From: Polyodon spathula
Lineage: Eukaryota; Chordata; Actinopteri; Acipenseriformes; Polyodontidae
Length of the DNA: 64,000 nucleotides
Direction of reading: 5' to 3'
Assembly: GCF_017654505.1 (NCBI RefSeq)
Contig: NC_054541.1
Location: 43,273,986 to 43,337,985 of the forward strand
Shown here: positions 48,467 through 60,401 of the stretch, in pieces
How positions within the stretch are numbered: the stretch's first letter is position 1
How the letters are laid out: the number at the start of each line of letters is the position of its first letter
Position numbers and translations under genes: made by a program
Notes under the pieces: model-generated
What the model saw: only the letters and a program-made list of their open reading frames with translations
Told to the model about the DNA's origin: nothing
The model's database searches: none

Positions 48467-51400
48467 GATAACCTAATATATAAATAATTCAAAATTCTAC
48501 AGTTGACACATGATGTACTTTGAATTTGTGCAGCAGTATTGTTCAATATAATTTTCATTGGCTTTTTTATTCAAGAACTAGTCTGTAGAATGATTAAGTA
48601 TGCACAAAAATGGGAGAGTGTGTCTTTAACTATGGCTTGTTGCATCCTATTAAAAGGAAGGGCTATACAACTGTGGAATTTGTCACTAATCTGTTTTTGG
48701 CGATAATAGAGCATGCCCTATAATTAAAAAATGAAACAGGACCAGTGTCTTCCTAAGCCATCATCAAATTGAGCTGAATGGGCCTTGAAGTTAGGCACCA
48801 CCTTTTTAATGGAATAATTTGCTATTCATATTGGTGGGGAGACTTTTTAGTACATTTTCCGAGTGGCTATCATTTTTCTAACCTGTCAGGTAATTTCACA
48901 TTACAGAGAAAACCCTTCCAGGCATATATAACATTATCTGAGGAAAGTGATGCATCCCTGTTACCAGACAACCAATTCTGATTTGTCATTTGATGGGAAA
49001 GTCATTACTGGATGATTATGAATCAAACACTGTTGAAAGTCAAGTTACAAGATGAATCGTTTTACTAAAGTATTTTGCATTTAAATGACGTTACCCTGCC
49101 TAGTCCTAAAGCACATTTTAGTGTCAGTTTTCCGACGTGCCTTTAATTGCTTGAGCAACAACATCCCCATCATTCTGCTTTAATTGCCATATTTTTTGTT
49201 AGTTGCATTTCTTTGTCCTGCAAAACACCTTTTTTTATTTGACACCCCTTTCAGACACAATTTACCATTGTACATATGTTGTTTAAAAAACAAGGTGCTT
49301 TTAATATGTCCTGGAAAAATTACTATTCAAACTCTTGGTTTCAAAGTTCTTGTTTTTTCTATAAAGACAATATTAGTAAAACGTCAACTATGCTCAACTG
49401 AAGTCCTCCCAATATGTATCATTCTATTAAATTTAATTCAGGTTGATATTTTACATTACCATTTTCAGAAGAAGAGCTTAGCTCTACAGCAGATAAATTG
49501 AGATTCATTGACTATTGATATATTGCACTTTAATATGCAAAAGCCCAAGCTATCAAAAGATTTGACTTTGGTTAATACAACTGAAACTAGCTGGCGTAGT
49601 AGCTATACTTTACATAACTGGGGAGAAATCAAAGTAGGTCACAGAGTTCTCATTAAGTGATACTGTATTCTTGAAAATACAGCACCATCGTTGTGATTCC
49701 ATTTGTGACTGAGGCACATGCATCATGTCTTTTAAATATGAACATAAATAAAATATGAATAAAAAAAAATACTTCAAAATGAATGTTTCTTGATTGACGC
49801 ACCTTTCTACCTGATTAAAAAGAGGCTGCTCGTGTATAAGAACACTCACACAGCCTTGCAGGAAGCAATGCACTAGTAATGAGTCTTCTGTTCTAAATTA
49901 GATTTCCAATCTCGTAATGTTATCTTGGGATTCATGCACAATGTACCGCCTGTAATGAGTGACCAGCGATTTTGCAGGTAATACATTACATTAATTTTAT
50001 TAAAATTCAAATGAGTTGTGAGTTGTAGTGTGGTGAAATGCAAAACAGTAAGAAAAAATGATGGCAAGTTATTGTAGGATTATTAAAATAGTGAAAATGT
50101 ACTGTTGAATATATTTATATGCATATTCTTTCACCTTAAATTGACAGAAACACGTTGGCAAATGCACTGACTCACTGGGTTAAACAGGCCTCCCCCTTTA
50201 CTGATTGTGAACTCCCCTGTATATAAATCTCAAAGGATACAAATGTCTTTTTAATATTTATTATTTAGGATATTACATTATGAAATATTACAATATTTGT
50301 AAATGTACTTCCTGGAGGTAGTGCAAAGTGTAAGTTGATATAGAATTGGTAATCAAAGAGCATTGGAACTTATTGCAAGTGTTGTTTCAACATAGCAGGC
50401 AAATTTACCCTTCAGTAGTGCTGGCTTGCTGAAATTCTCAAAACCGATTTGAACAGAACAACTACACGAAACAACTAAAATCAAACAGGTAAATAGACCT
50501 GACAACTTCGTGTTGTGTTTGTATCAATTCACAGAACAAAATAGTCCACAGATTTTTGTTCCAGAAGTTTCAATTTTCCTTAGGTCATAGTTAACGTATA
50601 GTCATAAGTAAAATGAGACTGGTCTCCTTAAACATACAGAAACAAATCTACTTATTTTTCTTACGGTATATGCATTGTAGAATGATATTGAGACACATCT
50701 ATATTCTTGGATGCTGCAGGTGGACAAGATTGGAAGATCAACAAGACCTTCACCCCTACAGCTTGTCATTGAATGACAGAGTATCAATAGAGATACACTG
50801 ACTGTCTTTGTTACAACAACAGGATTATCAAGTCTTAAACAAACCCCACTGGAGCACTGACTATTGGCAGTGATTAATTTACTGATACCTATCATTGACA
50901 GGCCCTGTACCTTCTCCTCATAGTAAATTAATGTACATCAGCATGTGGCATGTTCCTTTTTTGTGGTTTCAGACCTCTTGTTTTCAATATCACATATTCA
51001 GTTTCTTCTCATCATCTACGAACAGTGACATAGCCAGGATTTTGTTTCGGGACTGTCAATTATTTACAGTTTTACCTACCTGGGTGGCTATTAACAATAT
51101 TCAGTAAACATAGTTTTTTTTTTTTTTTGTACTACTGATTTGGACAATGTTGAGGCACACTGAAAAAGCACAAATTTCACTCTGCAAAGATGTACAGTAT
51201 GCCACAGTCCATTAAGCCCATCAAAATAGCAATTGCTTTTATTGAAATTTCAGAGCAAATTATGGAATATCTCCAAAAAAAAATAGCCTTGGCAGTAATA
51301 AATCAAAGAAGAGAGAATTCCCTTTAGTTGCACTTATTTCTAGTTCTCTTAGATAAGAAAGCTAACTGGGAAATGTACAGCACTTCTCATGCTGACAATC

Positions 51401-51597
51401 CAATACCTTGCCTACATCACACAATGAAATGATGTCACTGTAACATTTTTTAGCTTTGCAGATATTACTTGTTTTTAAACAAGACACAGTTACAGATGCA
51501 TATTTCTTTAAAAATACATTACAATAATGTACTTGTAGTTATAGAGAATAAGGCATGGAGTACTGTGGCATATGAGAATGTAATGCCCAGCAATGGG
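48467..51597. other. Largely unique non-coding DNA
   Basis: No gene seen. Open frames (for example 49184-49501, 49610-49873, 50602-50895) have no motifs and overlap frames on the other strand. Confidence 0.5.
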
Positions 51598-51655
51598 GTG
51601 GGATGCTACATAAACCCAGAGGGTGAAGCCTGAGGGGTTTATCTAAGCATCCCAC
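51598..51655. repeat. Imperfect hairpin, ~20-bp stem
   Basis: GTGGGATGCTACATAAACCC (51598-51617) pairs with GGGTTTATCTAAGCATCCCA plus C (51635-51655) with a 17-base loop and one bulge plus a mismatch in the middle. The surrounding bases pair weakly further out. The size is that of a short MITE core or a small-RNA precursor arm; neither is established. Confidence 0.7.
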
Positions 51656-53097
51656 TGAGAGGATGAGCATAAATTCCCATTTATTACACACTACCCCATG
51701 CATTATTTTTTATAATATCTCGTGAGCCATTTTTTCCTTTTTATGTGAGCGAGAGGAAACATCAACTATGTGAGGTACAGTTGGAATTCATTTTGACAGC
51801 TGGGGGTCACATCTGGTTATTACAGGAAATATCAACTGAATGAGCCCATTGAAAAAAAAAAGCTCACCGGTTCTTATAACCCTTTATTGCATGGTCTGTT
51901 GAAAACAATAAAAATTGTAAAAACTCAAAATTTAAGATGATTTTTATGCATCATGTTAGAGAGTGCAGTTTACAAGACCAAAACATGCAATTGTGATGTA
52001 TTAAGTATCGTACTTGAAGAAGTTTCTGAAGTAGTAGTGAGTAGTTGTTTCTTGATGTGAACTAAATGCAAAGAAATGCACAGCGTACTTTTGTTCAGAT
52101 ATTAGTTTTGTTTATTCAATTTATGCAGGGAATCTTTTTCCCATTACAGAGCAAGCAGAAAGAACACTCAAAGCAAAACAGTACAGAACACACTTTTATA
52201 TGCGTACTGCACAAAGCAAAACTTAAATTTAAAACAGAACAAAAGAATATAATGCAATACTGCAGGTTTGGTCCTCCAGGACTCCTCAACAAGTCTCCAA
52301 TACTAGTCTGGCTGAGAGAGAAAGTGAGCTGAGCTGAGCGCACCTTGATTAAGTAGCCATGACTTTGGTCCCCCTCCTTTCTACTCTTTGTGGGTTCAAT
52401 CACCCCGGGCACCCTGTGGAGGGTCTTGTGTACGTGTCGTAAAGAAAACTGGTTTTGGCTCACACTGCCTAAGATGGTGTTATCTTGGTGTGACCCTTTG
52501 TTCTTTTGTGCTTAACCTACGTTATCTCTTGAGTGCATCGGTTCCTCCAGCAATGTGCAATTGTGTTATTTCAGCAGTCAGATGGGCGTCTTCAGTGCAA
52601 TGAAATGCAATCTCGCATTTACCAGTTACTATACCGCCTCTGATAATCTCCTTTTAAAACTAACAGAGTGTACAAACCTGAAAACACGTGTATCTTATAT
52701 TGCATTCCAACTTCTTTCCATGTTATCCAACAGTACTGTTACACAATATGAAAAAAAAAAATTAAAAATTCAAGGACATCTTATTCTAACCTAGTTATAC
52801 ACTAATCAGATAGCTGTGTAATCTGATGTGTACCACAAGCAATATATGAGCTGGTGATTCTTTTTGCATCATCTGTACAACTGAATGTTCATCAGAGGTG
52901 AGCTGTAGCAAGCACTGGACCTGAGGTGCCTACAGCAACTTCCCAACTTTATTAGCAAGAGAGTAATAGAAATAATAAACAAAATATACTGATCAATAAC
53001 CTTTGTGGCTAACAATATACAGGTGCAATGAACACGTGCAATTCTATTTCTGTTAATCATCTCCTGTCTGCCCCCTAATTTCCCCTTTTGCACCTAC
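51656..53097. other. Non-coding DNA with a possible LTR-like piece
   Basis: The stretch 52090-52470 has an A-rich part followed by a GC-richer part (minus-strand reading order like the LTRs above), but no ends or target duplication. No gene seen. Confidence 0.35.
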
Positions 53098-53645
53098 ATC
53101 AATCAATCAATCTTTATTTTATATAGCGCTTTTCATAGTGGACCACCATCACAAAGTGCTTTACAAGATGCAGTAGCACAATACATTAAATACAGCAGAA
53201 AGTGCATAATACATGATAGTAGCATAATACATGAAATAGTAGCAGCAACACCGCAGCTAATAGCAGATATCAGGCTTAAAAAGCCTGGAAAGCAAGAGAG
53301 GACAAGTGGGTCTTGAGAGTTAATTTAAAGTGAGCGATGGTGGGAGCATCACGCACCAAAGCTGGGAGAGAGTTAAACAAGCTAAACAAGCATTCTCCAA
53401 GTGTGGTGCACTTTTGCTTGGGGATAACAAATAGTTGGAGGACCTCAGCTTGCGGCCAGAGACACAGCGGGTCAGCAGGTTGAGGAGGTACTTGGGACAT
53501 GTGTGGTGAAGGGCATTGTAGGTGAGCAGGAGTGTTTTGAAAATAATCTTGAACTTTACAGGTAGCCAATGCAGCTGGGCAAGCAGGGAGTGATGTGATC
53601 ACGTTTTTTACATCTGGTAAGGATCCTGGCAGCAGCATTCTGAAC
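53098..53645 (-). pseudogene. L2-like LINE, 3' part with tail
   Basis: On the minus strand it encodes, over more than one frame, QLVQNAAARILTRCKKRDHI, LHWLPVKFKI-like sequence lacking one base, KTLLLTYNALHH, and then TLKTHLSSLAFQAF before a stop near 53275. These are the segments that follow the reverse transcriptase in L2/CR1 proteins. The 3' UTR ends CGCTATATAAAATAAAG and a GATTGATTGATTG tail (53098-53110 on the plus strand as CAATCAATC), the tetranucleotide tail expected. Same family as 39786-40190, opposite orientation. 5' truncated and frame-broken. Confidence 0.8.
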
Positions 53646-54185
53646 TAGCTGCAGTTGATTTATGGTGCATAGTCAGGATTAAGAGTGATACCTTCAGACA
53701 CGTGAATTTATCTCTGTTGATTTTATTAAAGATCATTTACCATTTAAGAAAAAAATGTCATGGGAACCTTTGTAAGGATGGTGCCAATAATACAATAATT
53801 CCTTTAATTTAAAAGACTGGATTTGGTAAGAATAATTATATTTTTGTTGTTGTTTTAAACAGGGATTTTTTATTTTTATTTATTTTTTTAATACTTGCTC
53901 ATATACAACCCAGCACTATGCTGGCAGCAGCCTGAACTTGTTCCACATAGCTGCAAGTAGTAAATCTATCTTTAAATGTGTAAAGACTGTACCTGTCTTC
54001 AACCAATCAGAGGGGTTATTTATGAATAAACCTCTCTGGGCTGCAGATTCATCACTTTGCTGTTAAGAAGGCCTCAGCAGAGCTGTGCAATTTACCAACC
54101 AGCAAGTGTAATTTATTTATTGTCAGCAGCAAGACCCTGAACAAAGAGCCAGTACAAATAACAGCTCTAATCAGCCCTAAATAAA
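53646..54185. other. Non-coding DNA, possible conserved block
   Basis: 54050-54185 is repeat-free with AATTTATTTATTGTC and TAATCAGCCCTAAATAAAG words and might be conserved non-coding DNA. No gene seen. Confidence 0.35.
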
Positions 54186-54294
54186 GATTACAGGGATATG
54201 ATGTCTTTTTTTTTTTTTAACATTGTGTAGGGGTGAATAGTCAGGAAATTGACTGGAATTGATGCCTTGTAGTGGAGTAACCTGCCAGGGACAC
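54186..54294 (+). repeat. Diverged direct repeat, copy A
   Basis: Shares GATTACAG, ATATGATGTCT, GAATTGATGCCTTGTAGTGG and AGTAACCTGCCAG, in the same order and spacing, with 55597-55706. About 109 bp. Overall identity is high in the last 60 bases and lower before that. Confidence 0.85.
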
Positions 54295-55511
54295 TCTCTA
54301 TAATGAGCCTTCCTAAAGCTTCTTAAACAGCCTTGACTTTCTCAAAAAGAAATAACTGATAAATGATTCCTCAGGTGTGAACCAGTGGTGGCAGGCATGA
54401 GGCAAATTACTCTCTAAGAAGAAAGAAGAAAATGTCATAACAGTTGACACAATTAGAGCACAAAGCTGAGTTAACCTACATAGTGTACTAGAAAAATATG
54501 GCTAATGCCATTTGAAGAATTTCTCCTTGCTTTTCTTTGCTGCCACGGAGGAGAGCTTTAATTGATACTGTGGCTATGCGGTGCAGGGAGCAGCCTCTAA
54601 TTGAAAAGTCACTTACTTTATAACAAGGTCAAAGCTTTCTGGGTTGCCAGCCTGATAGCAAGACGTTAAGCTCTGTGTAGAACAGTCTATTGAAGATAGG
54701 GGTCTGAAGCAGCAGAAATAGCATCACTGCATGTTTAAACTTTCAATATGAAAATATAACAGGTCTTTGACATGCATACATTTATAATAAGACAAAACTC
54801 ATCCAGACACTAAATGTTGTATTTTGTTTAAACTTTTCATTGCCCAAGACAATAGGTATCGCAGCAAATTGAATCTGTATGAAAAAGGGTTTCAGATAGA
54901 AATTTGAATGGTTGCGGTAATTAAAGAGTAAGTCATTGTTTCTGATATGATGTCTTTGTTTTTAGATGATATCAATTATTTAATATGATTATTTGTATAA
55001 GTTTAAATGGCCAGATAGATTGCTTTATATTTACAGTGGCAGTGATAAGTTTAAGCATTTATTTATTGATGTCGACACTGCAATCCAGTTACCAATCAAG
55101 AGGACTGAAGATCGATAGGTGTTCTTTAAACTCAGCCAACCAAACAGATGATACCCAAGCTACTGAATCCAGGAGGTGAGGACCCAGCCTGTGAAGTCTC
55201 TACTTAGACTTCTTGGGAGTCTGAATCACAGTTACATTAACTAAGCACAGACCATTCTTCACTAATCCACAGGAGCACAATGGCCAAAACACTCACTGTC
55301 TAGATCAACAACTTAACATAGCGAGAATTCAGTCTGCTGAGTTCCTGCTTATGTGACCCTGCATTCATGTGAATACCCTCCAACAGATGAACAACTGTGA
55401 AGTATTTATTGATTTGTCTATATCATTTTGAAAAACTAGAGATACAGAACATCTGCACTGATAAAAGTAGAATTTCAATTTGGACGGTCATCCCTGCAGG
55501 ATCGAGATTCT
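54295..55511. other. Largely unique non-coding DNA
   Basis: No gene seen. The block 54530-54700 is repeat-free with mixed composition and may be conserved; untested. Confidence 0.4.
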
Positions 55512-55521
55512 GAATAATATA

Positions 55522-55576
<55 letters not shown>

Positions 55577-55587
55577 TATATATATTT
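55512..55587. repeat. (TA)n array
   Basis: TA-rich with a pure TA stretch of about 40 bp, ending ten bases before copy B of the direct repeat. Confidence 0.93.
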
Positions 55588-55596
55588 CTTTATCCT

Positions 55597-55706
55597 GATT
55601 ACAGGTGTTATATGATGTCTGTTATTTACATTATGTGGGGGTGAGTAGTCTGGAAATTGACTTGAATTGATGCCTTGTAGTGGAGTAACCTGCCAGCCAA
55701 GGACAC
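55597..55706 (+). repeat. Diverged direct repeat, copy B
   Basis: Counterpart of 54186-54294, about 1.4 kb away in the same orientation, starting GATTACAGG and ending CCAGCCAAGGACAC. Confidence 0.85.
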
Positions 55707-57363
55707 ATTTTTACATTAAATGGGCCATGATTATATATTTCATAAAGGGCATGAGTTGGATCTGTTACCCTTTCCCATAAGAAGCCTTAACTAATATTCA
55801 AAATCCATTTTTCACTATCTAGCTTTAATCTTTGCAATGACAACTGGCAGTAGTATTTAATGCCAGTCCCTGATACTGCAATAGTACTGGATTTGAAAGA
55901 AAAGTCAAGATTTTTAATAGTTTCTTAGTTCAGACAGATATTAGAATGGTCACTTGCCGACTCATTTTTATTGCATGCATGCTCTGGAACCAGTTGACAC
56001 CACCAAACTGCAACCATAACAAATTCAGAAACTAGGCAGGCATGCAAAGAGAAGAAGATTGCTCTGACATGTGTGTGATAATGGGATGAGTTATAAGGCC
56101 TGCTGTATAAATCCTCCTTAGGGACGCCCACTGCACTCCAAGGTGGTAGCCTCTTTTAGTTGTCTGCCCATTGTACCAAAAAGTGGAAATGTGGAGGATT
56201 AGAAAATTAGAAAAGGATGAAAGCTGGTAGCAATGAATAACTTTCAGAAAATATTTAGATGAATTCTTCCTATGCCAAAGGGTATTTTATTCACAGACTC
56301 TAAAGAGAAAGTTGCATTTCAGAACCCTCTTTGAAAATCAACTTATCAAATCTTATTTTCAAATAATCTTTTCCTGTGCAAACTTCAGCATTTGGCAGGC
56401 AATTCTGATATTGTGCTTTAGGGTTCTGCACATCCACATGCTGCAATTTCACTTCTCTGGGGATGATCTGAAAATGGATTTCTGTAAACTTAGATGATTA
56501 AACATTTAGTATAGAAAGTACTGAGAAATTCAATCCAAAGACATCAAAAGCTTTTGGATGAACAATTTCATATTTCAGACAAAAAGTAGGATGATGAACA
56601 AAAGTATGCTATTGGAACCATCAATGTTAGTCCAATTCCTAGTAGTTAATTGATCACAGAACTTTGTTTTTTTAGTCAATAACTGACAATGTAGCTTGGT
56701 AACCAGTAACCATACCTACCCCATACCCTAGATCTGTCTCTACTCAATGTTCAACAGTGATATCTGTTAAATTTTAGGGTTAATACCTGTAAAAAAAGGA
56801 AAAACTGAAATCAACAACTCATTGGGTGTCTTTTTTAAATGTGCTACATTCATAATCATTCTTAAATTGTGTATCTATATTCATATCTGAGCATTATTCA
56901 CGTAACAATTTATTTCTCTAGGAGGCTAAAAAAAAAAAGAGTTTATAGAGTCACATGTTTATATTAGTGAGTCATATATGTCCTAAGGAATGATCATTTT
57001 GTAATAAAAATTGTAATAATAATAATAATAATAATAATACAATTTTAAAAATAACAATTAAGCACTTTACTGTATGGACTTATATTTCTGTAAAACATAA
57101 CAAGCACTTATAATCTTGTTTTTCACCCTTTTGTTGAAAAACAATATACTACCACTGTCCATATTCACCATACATGTAATTCTTTTATGACATGTTAAAT
57201 TATATGTAAGATAGTAGCCATTCTGAACAACCACAACCAGCCCTAAAATTAAATATTCTTGGAAACAGCCATCATAAGGTTTACATATTTAAATTATTGA
57301 CATGATTATCATGCACATTGATGGCAATACACTTATTCCATTAACATGACTATAACCAGAAAC
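55707..57363. other. Largely unique non-coding DNA
   Basis: (AAT)n lies at 57005-57038. No gene or mobile-element end recognised. Confidence 0.5.
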
Positions 57364-57458
57364 CTTGCTTTTGTGAGCTTCTTGTTTCATCTCAACAGTC
57401 ATTATGAAAGTTTTCTCTAGGTCTTGCGGTGGTAGCTCTGTACCATCTATCATCACCC
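57364..57458 (-). CDS. Candidate internal exon of an unidentified gene
   Basis: On the minus strand a strong acceptor (GTTCAACTTTTGTTTTAG) precedes a 95-nt segment with one frame open throughout. The first two bases complete a codon, then 31 codons encode VMIDGTELPPQDLEKTFIMT and VEMKQEAHKSK. The most suitable donor is AAG|GTTTCTGG, which is weak. The same frame could instead run on to a TAA at about 57289. Composition is hydrophilic with an even mix of residues, unlike the AT-driven frames nearby. The protein is not recognised. Its start phase does not fit directly after the candidate exon at 62.7 kb. Confidence 0.33.
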
Positions 57459-58129
57459 CTAAAACAAAAGTTGAACACCCAAAATCTCCCTCTGACAGTA
57501 TAAACATAATACATTGACAAAATAAAGTTCCTAGAAGCATTTCCTCATCTCACAGCTTCTTTGTAGGTAAAATATTAATGAACTGAAAGCATGAGTACAT
57601 TAACTTCAGCTGAATACATTAAACATCAAACAGCACTCTTAGAATTCATGAGAGTCACCATCCCTCATCATTCGTCAACATCGTTTCACCCTATATTTGT
57701 GTTGGTATTAGTCTTCAGCTACGGGATAGAGAATCAGAATTTAAAAGTGGACATGTTCTCTTGAAACTAAACCACTTTAAAACTAAATATTAATAAGTAT
57801 TATGCATGTTTTGTTACTGTTTTGACTGTTTTGTTTCATCTTTGCTGTGGACAGTGGGCAAGGGTGAGCTATCTAAATCATAAGGAAAATGACTTAAAAT
57901 GTGACACAAAACACCAGTTATTAAAAGCAGAGGAGAATTGATGTGCACACACACACACACATGCACAGTACTGAATGACAAGTTGCTGTATGACCCACAC
58001 ACAGATAGGTGTGATTGGCTGGAGGAGTTCTCTCTAGACTAGAGGACAGACTTTGCAAAAATAAATAAATAATAAAAGTGTATTCGCCAATCAAAAAAAG
58101 AAGATTCAGGAGAATCCTCTATGAATGAA
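57459..58129. other. Non-coding DNA, nothing recognised
   Basis: A short (CA)n lies at 57944-57960. No gene seen. Confidence 0.5.
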
Positions 58130-58775
58130 TGGCATTGAATGAATTATATCGATTGCAGATGATCTATGGCTGTAAAGGGCGCTCAGGGCCCGATGACTGT
58201 GGAGGCACTCAGTGCCGGTCTCGTCTGCGGGTGTCCAATGGCTATATGTGCGAGGCCAGTTGGAAATACATGAAAAGTTACATGCATATCAGAGCCACAG
58301 CCCGCTATGGGCCACCTCCCCCCTAAAGACGAGGCCGCCAAACCATGAATGGAGAAAAATAATAAATAATTAACGCACCCCACAATTGGCGAGATAAAAT
58401 TGGCCTAGTCCGTGGGTGCCTGACATTTACTAATAATAAATAATTAACGCGCTCCACAGGACACTCTGCCACCTAACCCCCAAATATTGAGTTTAATGAA
58501 AATCAGCAGCTAAGACATGGCCCGTCCCACAGACCATGACAGTGCCGGAGAGCCCAGCCTCTCCAACCTGACCACACACCTCGCAGAACTAAATACGAAC
58601 CTCTCAGCACTCAGGTAAGGAAAAAAACCCTACTCACATATTTTTTATTTTTTAGGAGGAAACCTCAGGAAATCCATGGCTGAGGACAGCCTTTCCTCCA
58701 AACTCTAAGCGGTCACTTCCCGTTTTGGCTTCCCATTGCTTGACTGAGCAGCCAAAACAAAAAGAAACGATGAGA
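58130..58775 (-). repeat. Unclassified CpG-rich dispersed repeat
   Basis: A CpG- and GC-rich island ending in a segment also found at 37535-37650 on the other strand. It contains AATAATAAATAATTAACGC twice (about 58358 and 58431), each followed by a CNCCACA word, so part is duplicated with a ~72-bp spacing, and AATTGGCGAGATAAAATTGG, similar to the tail of the first SINE family. Two deceptive frames occur: 58129-58326 and a short ATG frame at 58517-58614 ending at a GTAAGG. Because a GTAAGG-to-AG intron would be only about 42 bp and the block is repetitive, I do not call exons. Most likely a mobile-element remnant, possibly a long SINE or a retroelement 5' region. Confidence 0.5.
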
Positions 58776-59670
58776 AAGAATAATACACAGAGCTTTTATG
58801 CGCTTGCTGATGACGTATTGGTTACGGATTCTCCTTCCAGAAAAGCAACCAAGTTTACAATTCTTGTTTAGCACAGCTCTACTTTGTAAGTGTTTTCATC
58901 CCTACAGCAAATAGAATGTATCTTTAAAGACTTCTTTTTAGATCAAAATTAAAGTTTTTAATGATAGCCTGGCATAGCTATAACTCTGTTTCCAGTGGAA
59001 ACACATTTGTAAATCAACAAGCATGTCCAAGCTCTTATAAAAACTCTGCTCTTTTCTATCTTAACAATTTGACAGAATGTCACCTTATCTAAATCCCAAG
59101 ATGTAATCCTGTGACTTTCTTCCTTGCTGGTTCTGTGTTTCTAGCTGAAGATAAGATATCTAGTGTAAACAGTAGAAAAGACATTATCTGCTGATGCAAG
59201 TACAGTATAAAGCAAGGAAGAGATTTTTAGGCAGTATGAGAACAGCAATGACTAGCCCATCACAGCTGTATGTGGTTACTTATTTAAAACACTGTGACTT
59301 CTGAAACACTTTTTGTATCCATACAGAGCTGCCATGAATGTGACATTCATCTCCCAATTCTATTTCTGGTTTCCCTGCAGAAATTAAAATAGGTCTCATC
59401 TTCTCGGCACGCTATTTTGGTAGTACCTTTTCGATCATTTGGGTTTACATGTACATGTAACGTGTGTGGTTGTTCATTTTTGAGGTTGCAGATTCAATAA
59501 GCAGCCATTAGCCTTGAAATATAATATTTTCTTTTTTGTACACAAGCACATTCACATCACAATCAATACCAAAAATCTCCAAATAACAAATACACCATTT
59601 TTTTATGCTAATTATTGGGATGTTTTCTTTATTCACTACTGGTATGGAACTTTAAATAGAAGAGCTTTGA
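58776..59670. other. Largely unique non-coding DNA
   Basis: Two polypyrimidine-AG strings (near 59143 and 59382) are followed by early stops in all useful frames. No gene seen. Confidence 0.5.
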
Positions 59671-59730
59671 GAAGGAGGAGGAGGAGGAGGAGGAGGAGGA
59701 GGGGGGGGGGGGGGGGGGAGGAGGAGGAGG
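59671..59730. repeat. Purine tract: (GGA)n, G run, (GGA)n
   Basis: A pure purine strand of about 60 bp: GGA units, about 19 G, then GGA units again. Such tracts can form triplex or G-quadruplex structures and are prone to length error in assemblies. Confidence 0.93.
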
Positions 59731-59790
59731 CATGCAAGCTCATGGACTTCATTTTAGGATTGATGACATCTTCTTAAGAAACCTCCTTTA

Positions 59791-60397
59791 CCCTTTGCAG
59801 TCCATTTATTCAGCACTTGTCAGGCACATCAGGTCCAATTTATTTTCACAAATGCTGTTTATTTTACACACGCTGTATAAAATATATTTTTTTCATTGTA
59901 AAACAGGTTTAAAAGGCATTGAATCGCAAAAGAACACTCAGTACTGTCTCTTCAGCCAAGCCCCACCCCTTGTTCAATGTATTTTTCACATACCTCTTTA
60001 TAGATGTGCATGCTGATAAATTCTCTGCTAATCATTCATCACCAAACTCCTCAATAATGCAATCCAAGTCATTATTTTATTACTATAACATCTCAAAAAG
60101 TTCTGCAAATGTCTGTGACATTCTTTGAGAGCTGGATGCAGAAGCAGCTATCTCCTTTGTTTATGTCTGTGTTATCTCTGTGGTGCATGGGGCTATGAGA
60201 TACGCTCCTTTTTTCAGCTTCATTTGGCTCCAATAGGTCTCACTTGGCCATTGAAAGGTTTTATTTGCTTTATCCGGGGAAAAAATTACTAGAGACCTGT
60301 GCTCTACGTCTTTTTGATGATGATGTCAGGGTCAGACATTGGACTGTAAAGGGAAAATTGTAATGTCGGACCTGGTCGGACATAGGACTGCAAAGGG
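59791..60397. mobile_element. piggyBac-like MITE, 607 bp
   Basis: Terminal inverted repeats CCCTTTGCAGTCC (59791) and GGACTGCAAAGGG (ending 60397). The right flank is TTAA (60398-60401) and the left is TTTA (59787-59790), a TTAA site with one change; TTAA is the piggyBac target. Next to the right end, GTCAGACATTGGACTGTAAA and GGG form a second, diverged copy of the terminal sequence (about 60331-60353). No transposase is encoded; open frames inside are short and without motifs. Confidence 0.8.
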
Positions 60398-60401
60398 TTA
60401 A

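Noticed and set aside
58517..58656. Short ATG exon ending GTAAGG with a polypyrimidine-AG 42 bases later
   Set aside because: The intron would be far too short for a vertebrate, the joined frame stops almost at once, and the block is repetitive (partly shared with 37.5 kb).
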